Shown here in pieces: positions 16,101 to 25,336 of a stretch of 64,000 nucleotides of DNA; position 1 is the stretch's first letter; the number at the start of each line of letters is the position of its first letter. Below the pieces are notes generated by a model. The model was not told where the DNA came from, ran no database searches, and was given only the letters and a program-made list of their open reading frames with translations. The stretch is taken from positions 29,134 through 93,133 of the forward strand of contig JAZSON010000025.1 of the NCBI GenBank assembly GCA_045536965.1. Reading direction: 5' to 3'. The DNA is from UBA5448 sp045536965. Its GTDB lineage: Bacteria; Bacillota; Clostridia; Oscillospirales; SIG627. The position numbers and the translations under genes were made by a program.

Positions 16101-16971
16101 AGGGTGGGATATATTCCACGCCGACCGCATCTTTATCTTGTATATAGCCGTTGAATGGGCTCTGTTCGAACCATTGAACGGCTTTTTTGTATTCCAAGGT
16201 AGTCAAATTGCGATCAAACGGCGGGGTAGTGAGCGCTTTGAAGCAGGGGGTGTACTGCCGCATCAATGAAAGATAAAAATCGTGCGGCGAAAAATGATCC
16301 TGTAGATACTGCAAGAGTACGAGGGTGTCTTCTTTATGTCCCGGTAACATCAAATGACGAAGGATCACCCCGCGCAACATGCTGCCGTCAGGCGCAAGTT
16401 TTGCAGGACGCATTTTCACCATTTCTTTCAGGGCATCCATGGCCACTTTAAAGTAGTCGGGGGCACCTGAAAAAACGGAGGCGAGTGTCGGAGAGAAGAA
16501 TTTGAGGTCGGTCAAAAATATATCGACATAATCTTCTAAATCCCGAATGGCTTCGGTCGTTTCGTAGCCTGATGTATTCCAAATGATGGGAATGTGCAAC
16601 TTGGATTTTGCCAAATCGAGGGCATCGCAGATCCAGGGGGCCTGATGCGTGGGTGTAACGAGGTTGATGTTTGCGGCCCCTTGCTCCTGCAATGAAAGAA
16701 ATAAGTCGGACAAAGCCGTCGGAGAAAGTTTTTCACCGACGGCTTGTTGAGATACAACGTAATTTTGACACGCGATGCATCGCAGAGAACAACCGCTGAA
16801 AAAGACGGTTCCGGAACCGTTCCCGTGGCATATAATCGGCTCTTCAAATCGATGTAAACCTGCGTAGGAAACAAAAATCCCTGTTTCGGTGCGACAAAAT
16901 CCCAACTGCTCTTGCCGATCGACACCGCAGTGGCGGGGACAAAGATGGCAGAGAAAAGGGGAAGAGGGCAA
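16051..16971 (-). CDS. Radical SAM protein of the pyruvate formate-lyase-activase-like type
   Basis: The product has 306 residues if it starts at the TTG at 16971, just after the carrier-protein stop and behind AGGG; the frame is open further upstream but lies inside the carrier-protein gene. An N-terminal CHLCPRHCG cysteine set resembles an extra cluster or zinc site. The radical SAM cluster is CSLRCIACQN (CX3CX2C) at about residue 73. This resembles the family of uncharacterised PflA homologues. It is downstream of the acyl-AMP ligase and acyl carrier protein genes and may act with them; its substrate is unknown. Confidence 0.85.
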   Translation of the reverse strand: MPSSPFLCHLCPRHCGVDRQEQLGFCRTETGIFVSYAGLHRFEEPIICHGNGSGTVFFSGCSLRCIACQNYVVSQQAVGEKLSPTALSDLFLSLQEQGAANINLVTPTHQAPWICDALDLAKSKLHIPIIWNTSGYETTEAIRDLEDYVDIFLTDLKFFSPTLASVFSGAPDYFKVAMDALKEMVKMRPAKLAPDGSMLRGVILRHLMLPGHKEDTLVLLQYLQDHFSPHDFYLSLMRQYTPCFKALTTPPFDRNLTTLEYKKAVQWFEQSPFNGYIQDKDAVGVEYIPPFNSSENGLIPRQSENP

Positions 16972-16973
16972 GA

Positions 16974-17201
16974 TTAACCCTGTTTGCTTTCTAAATATTC
17001 GACGAGATCGCCGATGCAAAGCAGGCTGTGGATATCCTGTTCTTCGATCTCTACTTCGAATTTTTCTTCGCACATGACGACCAGATCGGCCAGTTCGAGC
17101 GAATTGAGTTTCAGATCGTTTACAAATTCTGCGCCGGGGGTGATCAATTCTGCGGGGACGCCAAGTTCCTCCGATAAAATTGCTTGGATTTCTTCAAACA
17201 T
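16974..17201 (-). CDS. Acyl carrier protein (orphan, in an acyl-ligase operon)
   Basis: The 75-residue acidic helical protein has the phosphopantetheine serine in DLKLNSLELADLVV (about residue 36). The usual DSL is replaced by NSL. It starts at the ATG at 17201 behind AAAGGAG. It lies between an AMP-dependent acyl ligase and a radical SAM gene rather than among fatty-acid synthesis genes, so it probably carries the acyl group made by the ligase in a dedicated pathway. Confidence 0.9.
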   Translation of the reverse strand: MFEEIQAILSEELGVPAELITPGAEFVNDLKLNSLELADLVVMCEEKFEVEIEEQDIHSLLCIGDLVEYLESKQG

Positions 17202-17238
17202 GTATGACACTCCTTTGCCGCGGTAAGCGGAATAAAAA

Positions 17239-18960
17239 TTATTGTACTTTGTAACGTTTGATTTTGCGGGATGTGGTTTTTTCAAATTCGGTCTTTCTCA
17301 ATTCGACGTTGCGCATCTGTTTAAAAGAAGGCAATTTCTTGTTGAGATCTGCAATTTTTTGTTTGATGGCGGCGGCTACCGCGTTGGGGTCATTAAGACC
17401 GATTTCGGCCGCGCGATCAAAGTTGGGGAACACCACTGCGGTCAAGGCGGTTATTTCACCTTGCGCATCGGGTCTACCGATGACCACCGCTTCGGCAATC
17501 AGGTCGATTTGCGATAAATAATCCTCGATTTCTTCGGGGAATACATTTTTACCATTGTTCAAAACAATGACATTTTTCTTTCTGCCTGTAATGAAAATAT
17601 CGCCATCGGCATCAATATAACCGAGGTCTCCCGTTGAAAACCAACCGTCACGGGTCAAAACAGCGGCGGTGGAAGCGGGATCGTTGAGATATCCTTTCAT
17701 TACGTTGGGACCGCGGACGGTGATTTCGCCGATGCCATTGGCGTCGGGAGAGACGATTTTGGCTTCCATACCCGGAACGGGTCTGCCGACCGAGGCGCGC
17801 TTTTTGGAACCGAATCCATTGAGCGAGATGAGGGGAGCGCATTCGGTGATGCCGTATCCCTGGCTGATCTTTATGCCAAAAACTTCAAAGTCTTCGATTA
17901 AGTGCGGGGGGAGAGGGGCGCCACCGCAGATAATTTTTTCGATTTTGCCGCCGAATGCTTCCAAAACTTGTTTAAACAGAATTTTATTGGCATCCAAACG
18001 AACCTTTTGAAGTCCTTTGTTGAGCTTGGTAGCCAAGCGGAGAACCTTATCCTGCTTTTTCTTGGCGGCGGATTCCCAGATCTTTTTGTGCATGGTCGTG
18101 ACGAAAAGGGGAACAAGGGCCAAAGCGTTGGGCTTGAAGGTCTGGAAGTTTTTAATGAGATGCTTTAAGCTGTCGTTGATGCAGATGGTGATACCGTATA
18201 CCATGGCACCCATGATACCGCAGGTCATTTCATAGGTGTGGTGTATGGGGAGGACCGACAACAAGCGGTCTTCCGAACAAAAGTCGGCCGTTTGCGCCGA
18301 AGCGTTTACGGCGGAGATCAGGTTTGCGTAGGTAAGGACAACGCCTTTGGCTGTACCTGTGGTGCCTGAAGTAAACAAAATGGCGGCTTCCTTGGTCATA
18401 TCGGGGATGAAATCAACAAAGTCACGGTTGCCTTTGCGCAGGGCCAAGGCGCCGCGGAGAACCAAATCCTCAAAATTGTGGTTGCGATCATCCTCTGCGA
18501 CGGCAACCTCTTCTTTTCCGCAAACGGCGTTGCGGATAAGACAGGTAAGTTCGGGCATTTCTTTTTCGACATATTTTGCACGCTCGGCATAAGTAGTCGA
18601 ATAAACGAGAGCGGATGCCTCGGAACGGCGGAGGAAATTCACGGTTTCCTCATCCGAAAGATCCTTATCGAGGGGAACGATGCGACCACCCGACATGACG
18701 GTAGAAAAATAAGTGATGATATATTCGGGAGAGGTTTCGCCGACAACGGCGATGGTTTTTCCCATTAAACCGAGGGTGGAAAGGGCGGTGCCGAAATGAT
18801 TGCAACGCTCCAAAAGATGCTTATATGAAAGAGAGGCGCAACCGTTTCCCGTGCGGTACATAAATGCCGGTTTGTCCGAGAAAACAGAGGCGTTGTGCTC
18901 CAAAATGTCCCGCAGATCGCGAACGATGCGGGGCACAGGATGCCGACGTTCGTTTTTCAT
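17239..18960 (-). CDS. AMP-dependent acyl synthetase/ligase
   Basis: The 573-residue ANL-superfamily enzyme activates a carboxylate as acyl-AMP. The P-loop-like motif is ILFTSGTTGTAKGVVLTY (about residue 192), the central motif is QGYGITECAP, the ribose-binding aspartate is in GWFSTGDLGYID, and the hinge and catalytic lysine lie in the C-terminal ITGRKKNVIVLNNGKNVFP. Sequence and length suit long-chain acyl ligases. The next gene is an acyl carrier protein, so transfer to a carrier rather than to CoA is likely. It is driven by the promoter at 19005-19033. Confidence 0.92.
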   Translation of the reverse strand: MKNERRHPVPRIVRDLRDILEHNASVFSDKPAFMYRTGNGCASLSYKHLLERCNHFGTALSTLGLMGKTIAVVGETSPEYIITYFSTVMSGGRIVPLDKDLSDEETVNFLRRSEASALVYSTTYAERAKYVEKEMPELTCLIRNAVCGKEEVAVAEDDRNHNFEDLVLRGALALRKGNRDFVDFIPDMTKEAAILFTSGTTGTAKGVVLTYANLISAVNASAQTADFCSEDRLLSVLPIHHTYEMTCGIMGAMVYGITICINDSLKHLIKNFQTFKPNALALVPLFVTTMHKKIWESAAKKKQDKVLRLATKLNKGLQKVRLDANKILFKQVLEAFGGKIEKIICGGAPLPPHLIEDFEVFGIKISQGYGITECAPLISLNGFGSKKRASVGRPVPGMEAKIVSPDANGIGEITVRGPNVMKGYLNDPASTAAVLTRDGWFSTGDLGYIDADGDIFITGRKKNVIVLNNGKNVFPEEIEDYLSQIDLIAEAVVIGRPDAQGEITALTAVVFPNFDRAAEIGLNDPNAVAAAIKQKIADLNKKLPSFKQMRNVELRKTEFEKTTSRKIKRYKVQ

Positions 18961-19004
18961 GTTTTTTTCCTTTCGTGCGTGGGCTGGATGAAATCACGAT
19001 AAGC

Positions 19005-19033
19005 ATTATAGGGCATAATCGTAACTTTGTCAA
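19005..19033 (-). promoter_or_regulatory. Sigma-A promoter of the acyl-ligase operon
   Basis: On the minus strand TTGACA (19033-19028) and TATAAT (19010-19005) are 17 bases apart, a full consensus match. Confidence 0.85.
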
Positions 19034-19039
19034 GTTTTT

Positions 19040-19996
19040 TTACAGGATGTCACAAAACGGGTTTGTGATTTCGAAAATTTTTCCGTTCAAAGCAGCGAGT
19101 ACACCGCTTGGTTCGGTGGGGTGGAAAATGATTTTATAGGCGCAAAGCGCTTGGGATGGAAAGCCCGGGACTAAATAATCTTTTTGCCATTTACCATATT
19201 TTCCGTCACCGATGAGGGGATGACCCATATTGGCAAATTGCGCGCGGATCTGATGGGTGCGTCCCGTGCCGAGCACAATTTCCGCCAAAGAAATATTCTT
19301 TGCAGTGTCCGACTTGATTATGCGGTAATGGGTCACTGCCGTGCGATTGTCGGCGGTTTTGACATGCTTGATGTGCATGGTGCGCGTTTTCTCGTCTTTT
19401 TCGAGAATGTCGGTCAAGGTGTCTTCTTTTTTTGCGGGAATGCCATGGATTAACGCCGCATAGTGTTTTTCTACGCCGCCTTCGCGGATGAGCGCATTCA
19501 TCTCCCGAAGCGCTGCGGCAGTTTTGGCGCAGATGACGATACCCGCCGTGTTACGGTCGATGCGGTTACATAGGGCGGGGGTGAATGAGTTTTCATCTTC
19601 AGGATTATAATGGCCTTTTTGATACAAATAAGCAATAATACGATCGATGAGGGTGATCTCATCCTTTTCGGATTCATCCCCCGTATGCACCAGCATACCC
19701 GTTGGTTTATTGACCAAAAGAATATGCTCGTCTTCGTAGACAAGGTGGATGTTGGGGCGAATATCCAAACGCAACGAACGGTTGCGAGGGGCGAAGCAGT
19801 CGTCGGGAAGATAAAGGGTGAGCTTGTCTCCCTCGGTCAGACGGTCGTTTCCCGCGGCTCGCTTTCCGTTGAGCTTGATTTTTTTGGTGCGCAATCCCTT
19901 ATATAACATGGAAGCAGGGAGATTTGGAAGGGCTTTTTGTAAAAATTTATCCAGACGCTGTCCCGCATCGTTTGGCCCGATGGAAAACTCCTTCAT
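19040..19996 (-). CDS. RluA-family pseudouridine synthase
   Basis: The 318-residue enzyme has an N-terminal S4 RNA-binding domain (LDKFLQKALPNLPASMLYKG) and the RluA catalytic domain. The active-site segment reads CNRIDRNTAGIVICAK, with the catalytic aspartate kept but HRLD replaced by NRID. Later GTGRTHQIRAQFANMGHPLIGDGKYG is the conserved C-terminal block. It isomerises uridines, most likely in 23S rRNA. The start codon overlaps the stop of trmB by four bases, so the two are coupled. Confidence 0.93.
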   Translation of the reverse strand: MKEFSIGPNDAGQRLDKFLQKALPNLPASMLYKGLRTKKIKLNGKRAAGNDRLTEGDKLTLYLPDDCFAPRNRSLRLDIRPNIHLVYEDEHILLVNKPTGMLVHTGDESEKDEITLIDRIIAYLYQKGHYNPEDENSFTPALCNRIDRNTAGIVICAKTAAALREMNALIREGGVEKHYAALIHGIPAKKEDTLTDILEKDEKTRTMHIKHVKTADNRTAVTHYRIIKSDTAKNISLAEIVLGTGRTHQIRAQFANMGHPLIGDGKYGKWQKDYLVPGFPSQALCAYKIIFHPTEPSGVLAALNGKIFEITNPFCDIL

Positions 19997-20628
19997 GAGG
20001 GGAATGCCTCCAGGCGATTGATGGGGAAGCCTTGGGAGGAAAAGTTTTTCTCGTATTCGGTCATAATGTTGGTGGCGGCGTCGGGAGAGTTGTGAAGATC
20101 GAAGGTAACATTTTCAAGACGCCAACCCTCGGCCGCAAAGGTTTCGAGGGAGTAATCAAAAAGCGGACGGTTATCGGTTTTGAAAAGAAGAGAGCCTGCA
20201 AGCAGGGGACGATAAACCGCTAAAAACCCCGGAGAGGTCAAGCGACGTTTGGCGTGACGTGCTTTCGGCCACGGATCGGAAAAGTTTAAATAAATGCGTT
20301 CCAATTCTTTGGGCGCAAAATATTCAGCAAGTTTTGCCCCGTCTGCCAAAACGAAGCGAAGGTTGGGTAATTTCAACTCAATGCCTTTTTCCAGCGCCAT
20401 CAGCAGCGCATCGGCATACCGCTCCATGGCGATATAATTGATGTGTGGATTTTGTGCCGCAAGTTGCAAAATGAATCCGCCCTTACCGCATCCGAGCTCC
20501 AAATGCACGGGATGGTCATTGCCAAAATAGCGACTCCATGCACCTTTATATTCTGCAGGGTTTTCAACCATAATTTCCCGGCACAGCTCCCTGCGAGCGG
20601 CACCGTTTTTCTTTCTGCGCATTCTCAT
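19993..20628 (-). CDS. trmB: tRNA (guanine(46)-N7)-methyltransferase
   Basis: This 211-residue enzyme begins at the ATG at 20628 behind GGCAGG; the longer frame contains the promoter region. The S-adenosylmethionine site is HLELGCGKGGF and the TrmB signature is NFSDPWPKARHAKRRL. It methylates G46 in the tRNA variable loop. Its stop overlaps the start of the RluA-family gene, forming a two-gene RNA-modification operon. Confidence 0.95.
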   Translation of the reverse strand: MRMRRKKNGAARRELCREIMVENPAEYKGAWSRYFGNDHPVHLELGCGKGGFILQLAAQNPHINYIAMERYADALLMALEKGIELKLPNLRFVLADGAKLAEYFAPKELERIYLNFSDPWPKARHAKRRLTSPGFLAVYRPLLAGSLLFKTDNRPLFDYSLETFAAEGWRLENVTFDLHNSPDAATNIMTEYEKNFSSQGFPINRLEAFPS

Positions 20629-20658
20629 AAATATGACCTGCCTTAATAGGATAATGAA

Positions 20659-20687
20659 AGTATAACGAAAAAAATGCAAAAAAGCAA
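20659..20687 (-). promoter_or_regulatory. Sigma-A promoter of trmB
   Basis: On the minus strand TTGCTT (20687-20682) and TATACT (20664-20659) are 17 bases apart. Confidence 0.7.
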
Positions 20688-20762
20688 GAAATATTTTGAA
20701 ATGATGAGAAAATAGGAGGAAACGCGATCTAATTGCTTGTAAAACGGATGTGATTGTTATAA

Positions 20763-20779
20763 TTTGACCTTTTCTGACC
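20763..20779 (-). promoter_or_regulatory. CtsR operator box 1
   Basis: Read on the minus strand it is GGTCAGA AAA GGTCAAA, matching the CtsR heptad repeat (RGTCAAA with a three-base spacer). It lies immediately upstream of the -35 box of ctsR. Confidence 0.85.
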
Positions 20780-20807
20780 TTGAAATTAGGGTTATATGTG
20801 CTATACT
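20780..20807 (+). promoter_or_regulatory. Sigma-A promoter of the ctsR operon
   Basis: TTGAAA at 20780 and TATACT at 20802 are 16 bases apart and lie between the two CtsR boxes. Confidence 0.82.
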
Positions 20808-20815
20808 ATAACCAA

Positions 20816-20832
20816 GGTCAGGAAAAGTCAAA
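20816..20832 (+). promoter_or_regulatory. CtsR operator box 2
   Basis: GGTCAGG AAA AGTCAAA matches the CtsR repeat in direct orientation and covers the transcription start region, so bound CtsR would block initiation. Confidence 0.85.
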
Positions 20833-20853
20833 AACAAAAAAGGAGAATGATGT

Positions 20854-21306
20854 ATGTTGTTGTCCGAGAAAATTGCCCGCATGATGGAAGAGATGTTGAA
20901 TGCCGGAGACGGCACTTTGGAAATCGGGCGTAACGACTTGGCGGGGCAGCTTGGCTGTGTTCCCAGTCAGATCAATTATGTTATTTCATCCCGTTTCACA
21001 GCCGAAAAGGGTTATTTGGTGGAAAGTCGAAGGGGTGGCGGCGGTTATATCCGTATCACGCGGCTTGCCATGGAGCGAAATCCCTATCTTATGCATGCTC
21101 TTTCGGCGGTTGGTGAGAGTATTGATGCATCTTCGGCGGCGGCCTTTATCCGCGAATGGGTTTCCCGTGGGGAAATTACGCCAAGCGAAGGTGGATTGAT
21201 TGCGGCATCGGTCAGTGATCGAGCCTTGGCTAAGATCGGCCCGGATGCACGAGATGTCATTCGAGCTGATATTCTTAAATCACAAATTTATTCTTTGATC
21301 GATTGA
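20854..21306 (+). CDS. ctsR: Transcriptional repressor CtsR
   Basis: The 150-residue repressor shuts off class III heat-shock genes in the absence of stress. The N-terminal DNA-binding domain has VPSQINYVISSRFTAEKGYLV and the glycine-rich wing SRRGGGGYIRI, which carries the arginine that McsB targets in relatives. The C-terminal dimerisation domain is helical. It heads the ctsR-mcsA-mcsB-clpC operon, whose promoter is flanked by two CtsR boxes, giving autoregulation. Confidence 0.96.
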   Translation: MLLSEKIARMMEEMLNAGDGTLEIGRNDLAGQLGCVPSQINYVISSRFTAEKGYLVESRRGGGGYIRITRLAMERNPYLMHALSAVGESIDASSAAAFIREWVSRGEITPSEGGLIAASVSDRALAKIGPDARDVIRADILKSQIYSLID

Positions 21307-21319
21307 AAGGAGTTATTTT

Positions 21320-21823
21320 ATGTTGTGTCAAAATTGTCAATTAAAGCCTGCCGTCTTTCATTTTGCACGGGTGATCAACGGCGTAAAGCAGGAAAATCAT
21401 CTTTGTGCCGCGTGCTTTGAAGAAATGAGAGAAGAAAACGAGGCGCCCGTATCCGAGGGATTGGGCGGAAGTCTTTTGGAAAGCATACTGTTCGGTTTGC
21501 CTGCCCGTCCGCGTACCCTCAAACGCTGTTCGACGTGCGGTTGGACCATGGCCGATGTATCAAAAACAGGAAAACTTGGATGTCCCGCCTGTTACGAAAC
21601 CTTTTCGGCTGAGTTGTCCCCGACTTTAAGACGGCTTGCTGCGGGCGAAAACCACAAGGGCAGAACCCCGAAAAAGACAGTGGATGTAAAAACGGAAGAA
21701 TTGCATGACAAACAACTTGCACTGGAAGAATTGAAAAAACTACTGAAAGAGGCGGTGGAACGGGAGGAATATGAAAAAGCCGTTTCCCTGCGTGACAAAA
21801 TTCGCGAAATGGAGGGGCGATAA
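21320..21823 (+). CDS. mcsA: McsA, activator of the McsB protein-arginine kinase
   Basis: The 167-residue zinc-binding protein has CQNC and CAAC in the first 40 residues and CSTC with CPAC at about residues 73-95, giving two zinc sites. A UVR-type motif follows near the C-terminus (LLKEAVEREEYEKAVSLRDK). McsA stimulates McsB and binds metals. AAAGGAG precedes the ATG, 13 bases after ctsR. Confidence 0.95.
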   Translation: MLCQNCQLKPAVFHFARVINGVKQENHLCAACFEEMREENEAPVSEGLGGSLLESILFGLPARPRTLKRCSTCGWTMADVSKTGKLGCPACYETFSAELSPTLRRLAAGENHKGRTPKKTVDVKTEELHDKQLALEELKKLLKEAVEREEYEKAVSLRDKIREMEGR

Positions 21824-21824
21824 T

Positions 21825-22835
21825 ATGATGTGGTATGAGCATGACGGCAATGATGCCGTGGTTTGGAGCACACGGATACGACTTGCGGCCAATCTTGCAG
21901 ACACCCCTTTTCCCGCGCGGCTGACCGCTGCGGGTAGGGAAGAGGTTTCCGAAAAGATCAAAGCGGTTTTTGAGGGGGATAAGGCGTGGCAGTGTATGCA
22001 GGTGTCTCGACTCACACCTGTGGAACGCGCCGCTTTTACCGAAGCACACATGGCATCCCCTGATTTCATGAAAGGGGATCTTGCAGGTAAGCTTTTGATT
22101 CTCTCGACCGATGGTGAATGTGCTATTATGGTGAATGAAGAGGATCATATTCGCTTGCAGTGTATTCGGCCCGGATATGGCCCTGAGGAGACATATAAGC
22201 GCGCTTTGGAGGTCTTTGAGCGTATAGAAGCGCAGTTGCCTCTCGCCTTTGATCCCACACTTGGTTACCTCACCCATTGTCCTACCAATCTCGGAACGGG
22301 ACTGCGGGCTTCTCTTATGATCCATTTGCCTGCAATGACACGACTTGGAAAAAGCGGCGGTCTTGCTGATGCTCTGAATAAAGCGGGATTTGCTTTGCGT
22401 GGGTTATACGGAGAAGGTTCCATGCCGGGTGGCGGTATCTATCAGCTTTCTAATCAGGTCTCGCGCGGTTTTTCCGAGGAAGAATTGATCCGCCGTTTGA
22501 TGAAGGTGTCCGAGCAGGTTGTGAAAGCAGAGTTGGATGCCCGCAAAGAGCTTAAGGAAAAGGAAGGCATTGCGCTGGAAGACCGCGTTTACCGCGCTCT
22601 CGGCGTTTTACAAAATGCGCGCACTTTGACCTCCAAAGAAATGTATGCTTTGGTCGCGGATGTGAGAATGGGGGTCGGTCTGGGGATTATCGAGGGTGTG
22701 CCCATGAACAAACTTGACCGTTTACTCATCGATATGTTGCCTGCGCGGCTGTCCCTTGCAAACGGGGAAGCGGATCACGCCGCTGCGCGGGACAGAATTC
22801 GCGCCGATTTGACACGAGAGGCGCTGAAAGGATAA
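21825..22835 (+). CDS. mcsB: Protein-arginine kinase McsB
   Basis: The 336-residue enzyme phosphorylates arginines on proteins, including CtsR, and tags them for ClpCP. The ATP-guanido phosphotransferase fold is shown by WSTRIRLAANLADTPFP at the N-terminus and by CPTNLGTGLRASLMIHLPAM with the catalytic-region cysteine. The start at 21825 follows GGAGGGG and lies one base beyond the mcsA stop; a longer frame from 21771 overlaps mcsA. Translation is probably coupled to mcsA. Confidence 0.95.
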   Translation: MMWYEHDGNDAVVWSTRIRLAANLADTPFPARLTAAGREEVSEKIKAVFEGDKAWQCMQVSRLTPVERAAFTEAHMASPDFMKGDLAGKLLILSTDGECAIMVNEEDHIRLQCIRPGYGPEETYKRALEVFERIEAQLPLAFDPTLGYLTHCPTNLGTGLRASLMIHLPAMTRLGKSGGLADALNKAGFALRGLYGEGSMPGGGIYQLSNQVSRGFSEEELIRRLMKVSEQVVKAELDARKELKEKEGIALEDRVYRALGVLQNARTLTSKEMYALVADVRMGVGLGIIEGVPMNKLDRLLIDMLPARLSLANGEADHAAARDRIRADLTREALKG

Positions 22836-22845
22836 GGATTTTTGT

Positions 22846-25275
22846 ATGGAAAACTTTACAAATGAAGCCAAAAAAGCAATAGAAGCGGCAGGGGAAGCCG
22901 CGCATCGTCAAGGGGTGTCTTATATTGGAAGCGAGCACCTTTTACTCGGACTTTTGAAAGATGAGTCGAGTACGGCGGGGGAGATTTTGTCAAGCCATGA
23001 TCTGCATTATGACGATGTTGCCGAAGCTCTCGGTCCGACCAAAAGCGAAAAGATTCCAAACAATACTTTGCAGATTACGCCCCGCGCAGACCGTGTGCTG
23101 CGCAGCGCGGTGGCCATTGCAAGACAGCTTGGCTTTGAAGCGGCGGGGACAGAGCATATTTTGCTTGCCTTGTTGCAACAAACGGACAGTTATGCCGTGA
23201 CCCTTTTGAAAGATTTTGGTGTTTCGCGGGATGAACTTGTGCAGGATATTCAATCGCTTATCGGGGAATCCAAAGGCGGCGCAAAAGGGGAAAAGACAGA
23301 AAAACGCTCCAACAAAGAGGGGAATCTCGAAAAATTCGGAAGAGATTTGACGGCGATGGCCAAAGAGGGAAAGTGCGATCCCGTTATTGGCAGAGAGACC
23401 GAGTTGATGCGTGTGGTACAGATCTTGTCTCGGCGCACTAAAAACAACCCTTGTTTGATCGGTGAACCGGGTGTCGGTAAGACTGCCATTGCAGAGGGGT
23501 TGGCCCAAAAAATAGCGGCAGGTGAGGTTCCCGATACCTTACTTGACAAGCATGTGGTGACGATGGATCTGTCGGCCATGATTGCAGGTGCTAAATACCG
23601 CGGTGAATTCGAAGAACGCTTAAAGGATCTGGTGGATGAAGTATTGGCGAAGGGAAATATCATTCTTTTTATCGATGAAATCCACACTTTGGTGGGCGCA
23701 GGCGCCGCCGAAGGGGCTATGGATGCTGCGAATATTTTAAAACCTCTTCTTGCAAGAGGCGAATTGCAGGTTGTGGGTGCTACCACCGTCAACGAATATC
23801 GCAAGTATATCGAAAAGGATGCGGCTCTGGAACGACGCTTTCAATCGGTGATGGTAGGCGAGCCGAGCGAGGAAGAGGCGATATTGATTCTGAAAGGTCT
23901 GCGGGAACGATATGAGGCCCATCACAAAATCCGCGTGACCGACGAGGCTATTTCTGCCGCCGTGACCTTGTCAAGAAGGTATATCGGTGACCGCTATTTG
24001 CCCGATAAGGCCATTGACCTGATCGATGAGGCGGCGTCAAGACAACGTATTCTTCATTTCAATTTGCCTGATGATCTAAAGGGGATTGAAGCCGAAATTA
24101 AAGAGATTGCCGCCGAGAAAAAAGCGGCTGCCAAAGAAGAGAATTTCGAAAAAGCGGGAGAATTGCACGCCAAACAAAAGGAATTGCAGGCAAAGCTTGA
24201 CAGTGCCCGTTTAGCATGGAAAGAAAAACAAACGGTCCAAGGGGAGATCGGTGAAAGTGAAATTGCAGAAATTGTGACCCAGTGGACAGGTATTCCCGTA
24301 AAAGAGTTGCTTCGTGAGGAGGCAGAAAAGCTTCAAAATCTTGAAAAAGTGATCCATGGTCGCATCGTAGGACAGGAGCAGGCGGTGGATGCCGTATCCC
24401 GTGCCATTCGGCGTGGTCGTGTTGGCTTAAAGGATCCGAAACGTCCTGCCGGCAGCTTCATCTTTTTGGGTCCGACCGGTGTCGGTAAGACCGAATTGAC
24501 CAAGGCGATTGCGCAGGTGCTGTTCGGGGATGAAAATAAAATGATTCGACTGGATATGTCGGAATTTATGGAACCCCACAGTGTCTCTAAATTGATCGGC
24601 TCTCCTCCCGGATATGTCGGCTATGACGACGGAGGTCAGTTGACCGAAAAAATTCGCAGAAATCCTTATTCGGTTGTTTTGTTCGATGAAATCGAAAAGG
24701 CGCATCCCGATGTGTTCAATGTGCTTTTGCAGGTGCTGGATGACGGTGTGCTGACCGATTCTCAGGGGAGAAAGGTGGATTTTAAAAACACAATCCTCGT
24801 CATGACGTCCAATCTCGGCGCACGCAGTATCACCGAAAAGAGCGGAACACTTGGGTTTGTTGCCTCTGAAACAAAAGAAGAAAGCCGTAGCGACGAACAG
24901 GTTATGGCGGCGTTGAAAAGTGCATTTCGTCCCGAGTTTTTAAACCGCGTGGATGACATTATTATTTTTAGAAAATTAACCAAAGAAAACATTCGGGAAA
25001 TTGCGGGCAATTTGCTCGAATCGGTTTGCGCGCGTGTCAAAGATATGGGGATGGAGATCACTTTTGACGAAAGCGTGGTGGATTTGGTATCAGCCGAAGG
25101 CTTCGATCCCGTTTACGGCGCGCGTCCTCTCCGCCGTGCAATCCAAAGATTGGTGGAAGACAGTTTTGCAGGGGCCGTACTTGACGGGAGCTGTAATAAG
25201 GGGGATCGCATTTTAGCAACCGTCGGGCAGGACAAAACGGTGGTATATACAGTGCAAAGGGAAAACGAAAGATAG
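22846..25275 (+). CDS. clpC: ATP-dependent Clp protease ATPase subunit ClpC
   Basis: The 809-residue AAA+ unfoldase feeds substrates to ClpP. Two Clp_N repeats cover about residues 1-140, AAA-1 has Walker A GEPGVGKTA, a UVR-containing middle segment (EENFEKAGELHAKQKELQAK) distinguishes ClpC from ClpA, and AAA-2 has GPTGVGKTE followed by a ClpB_D2-small domain. The length is the usual one. It ends the CtsR-controlled operon, and the hairpin at 25286-25321 follows. Confidence 0.97.
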   Translation: MENFTNEAKKAIEAAGEAAHRQGVSYIGSEHLLLGLLKDESSTAGEILSSHDLHYDDVAEALGPTKSEKIPNNTLQITPRADRVLRSAVAIARQLGFEAAGTEHILLALLQQTDSYAVTLLKDFGVSRDELVQDIQSLIGESKGGAKGEKTEKRSNKEGNLEKFGRDLTAMAKEGKCDPVIGRETELMRVVQILSRRTKNNPCLIGEPGVGKTAIAEGLAQKIAAGEVPDTLLDKHVVTMDLSAMIAGAKYRGEFEERLKDLVDEVLAKGNIILFIDEIHTLVGAGAAEGAMDAANILKPLLARGELQVVGATTVNEYRKYIEKDAALERRFQSVMVGEPSEEEAILILKGLRERYEAHHKIRVTDEAISAAVTLSRRYIGDRYLPDKAIDLIDEAASRQRILHFNLPDDLKGIEAEIKEIAAEKKAAAKEENFEKAGELHAKQKELQAKLDSARLAWKEKQTVQGEIGESEIAEIVTQWTGIPVKELLREEAEKLQNLEKVIHGRIVGQEQAVDAVSRAIRRGRVGLKDPKRPAGSFIFLGPTGVGKTELTKAIAQVLFGDENKMIRLDMSEFMEPHSVSKLIGSPPGYVGYDDGGQLTEKIRRNPYSVVLFDEIEKAHPDVFNVLLQVLDDGVLTDSQGRKVDFKNTILVMTSNLGARSITEKSGTLGFVASETKEESRSDEQVMAALKSAFRPEFLNRVDDIIIFRKLTKENIREIAGNLLESVCARVKDMGMEITFDESVVDLVSAEGFDPVYGARPLRRAIQRLVEDSFAGAVLDGSCNKGDRILATVGQDKTVVYTVQRENER

Positions 25276-25285
25276 AAATGTACGC

Positions 25286-25321
25286 AAAAGGCACTTATGA
25301 ACTTGCTTCATAAGTGCCTTT
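25286..25321. terminator. Terminator between clpC and the lipoprotein chaperone gene
   Basis: AAAGGCACTTATGAA and TTCATAAGTGCCTTT form a 15-base-pair stem with a five-base loop. The A/T flanks are part of the stem, so it can serve both convergent genes. Confidence 0.78.
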
Positions 25322-25336
25322 GAGCGGTTTATTGTA

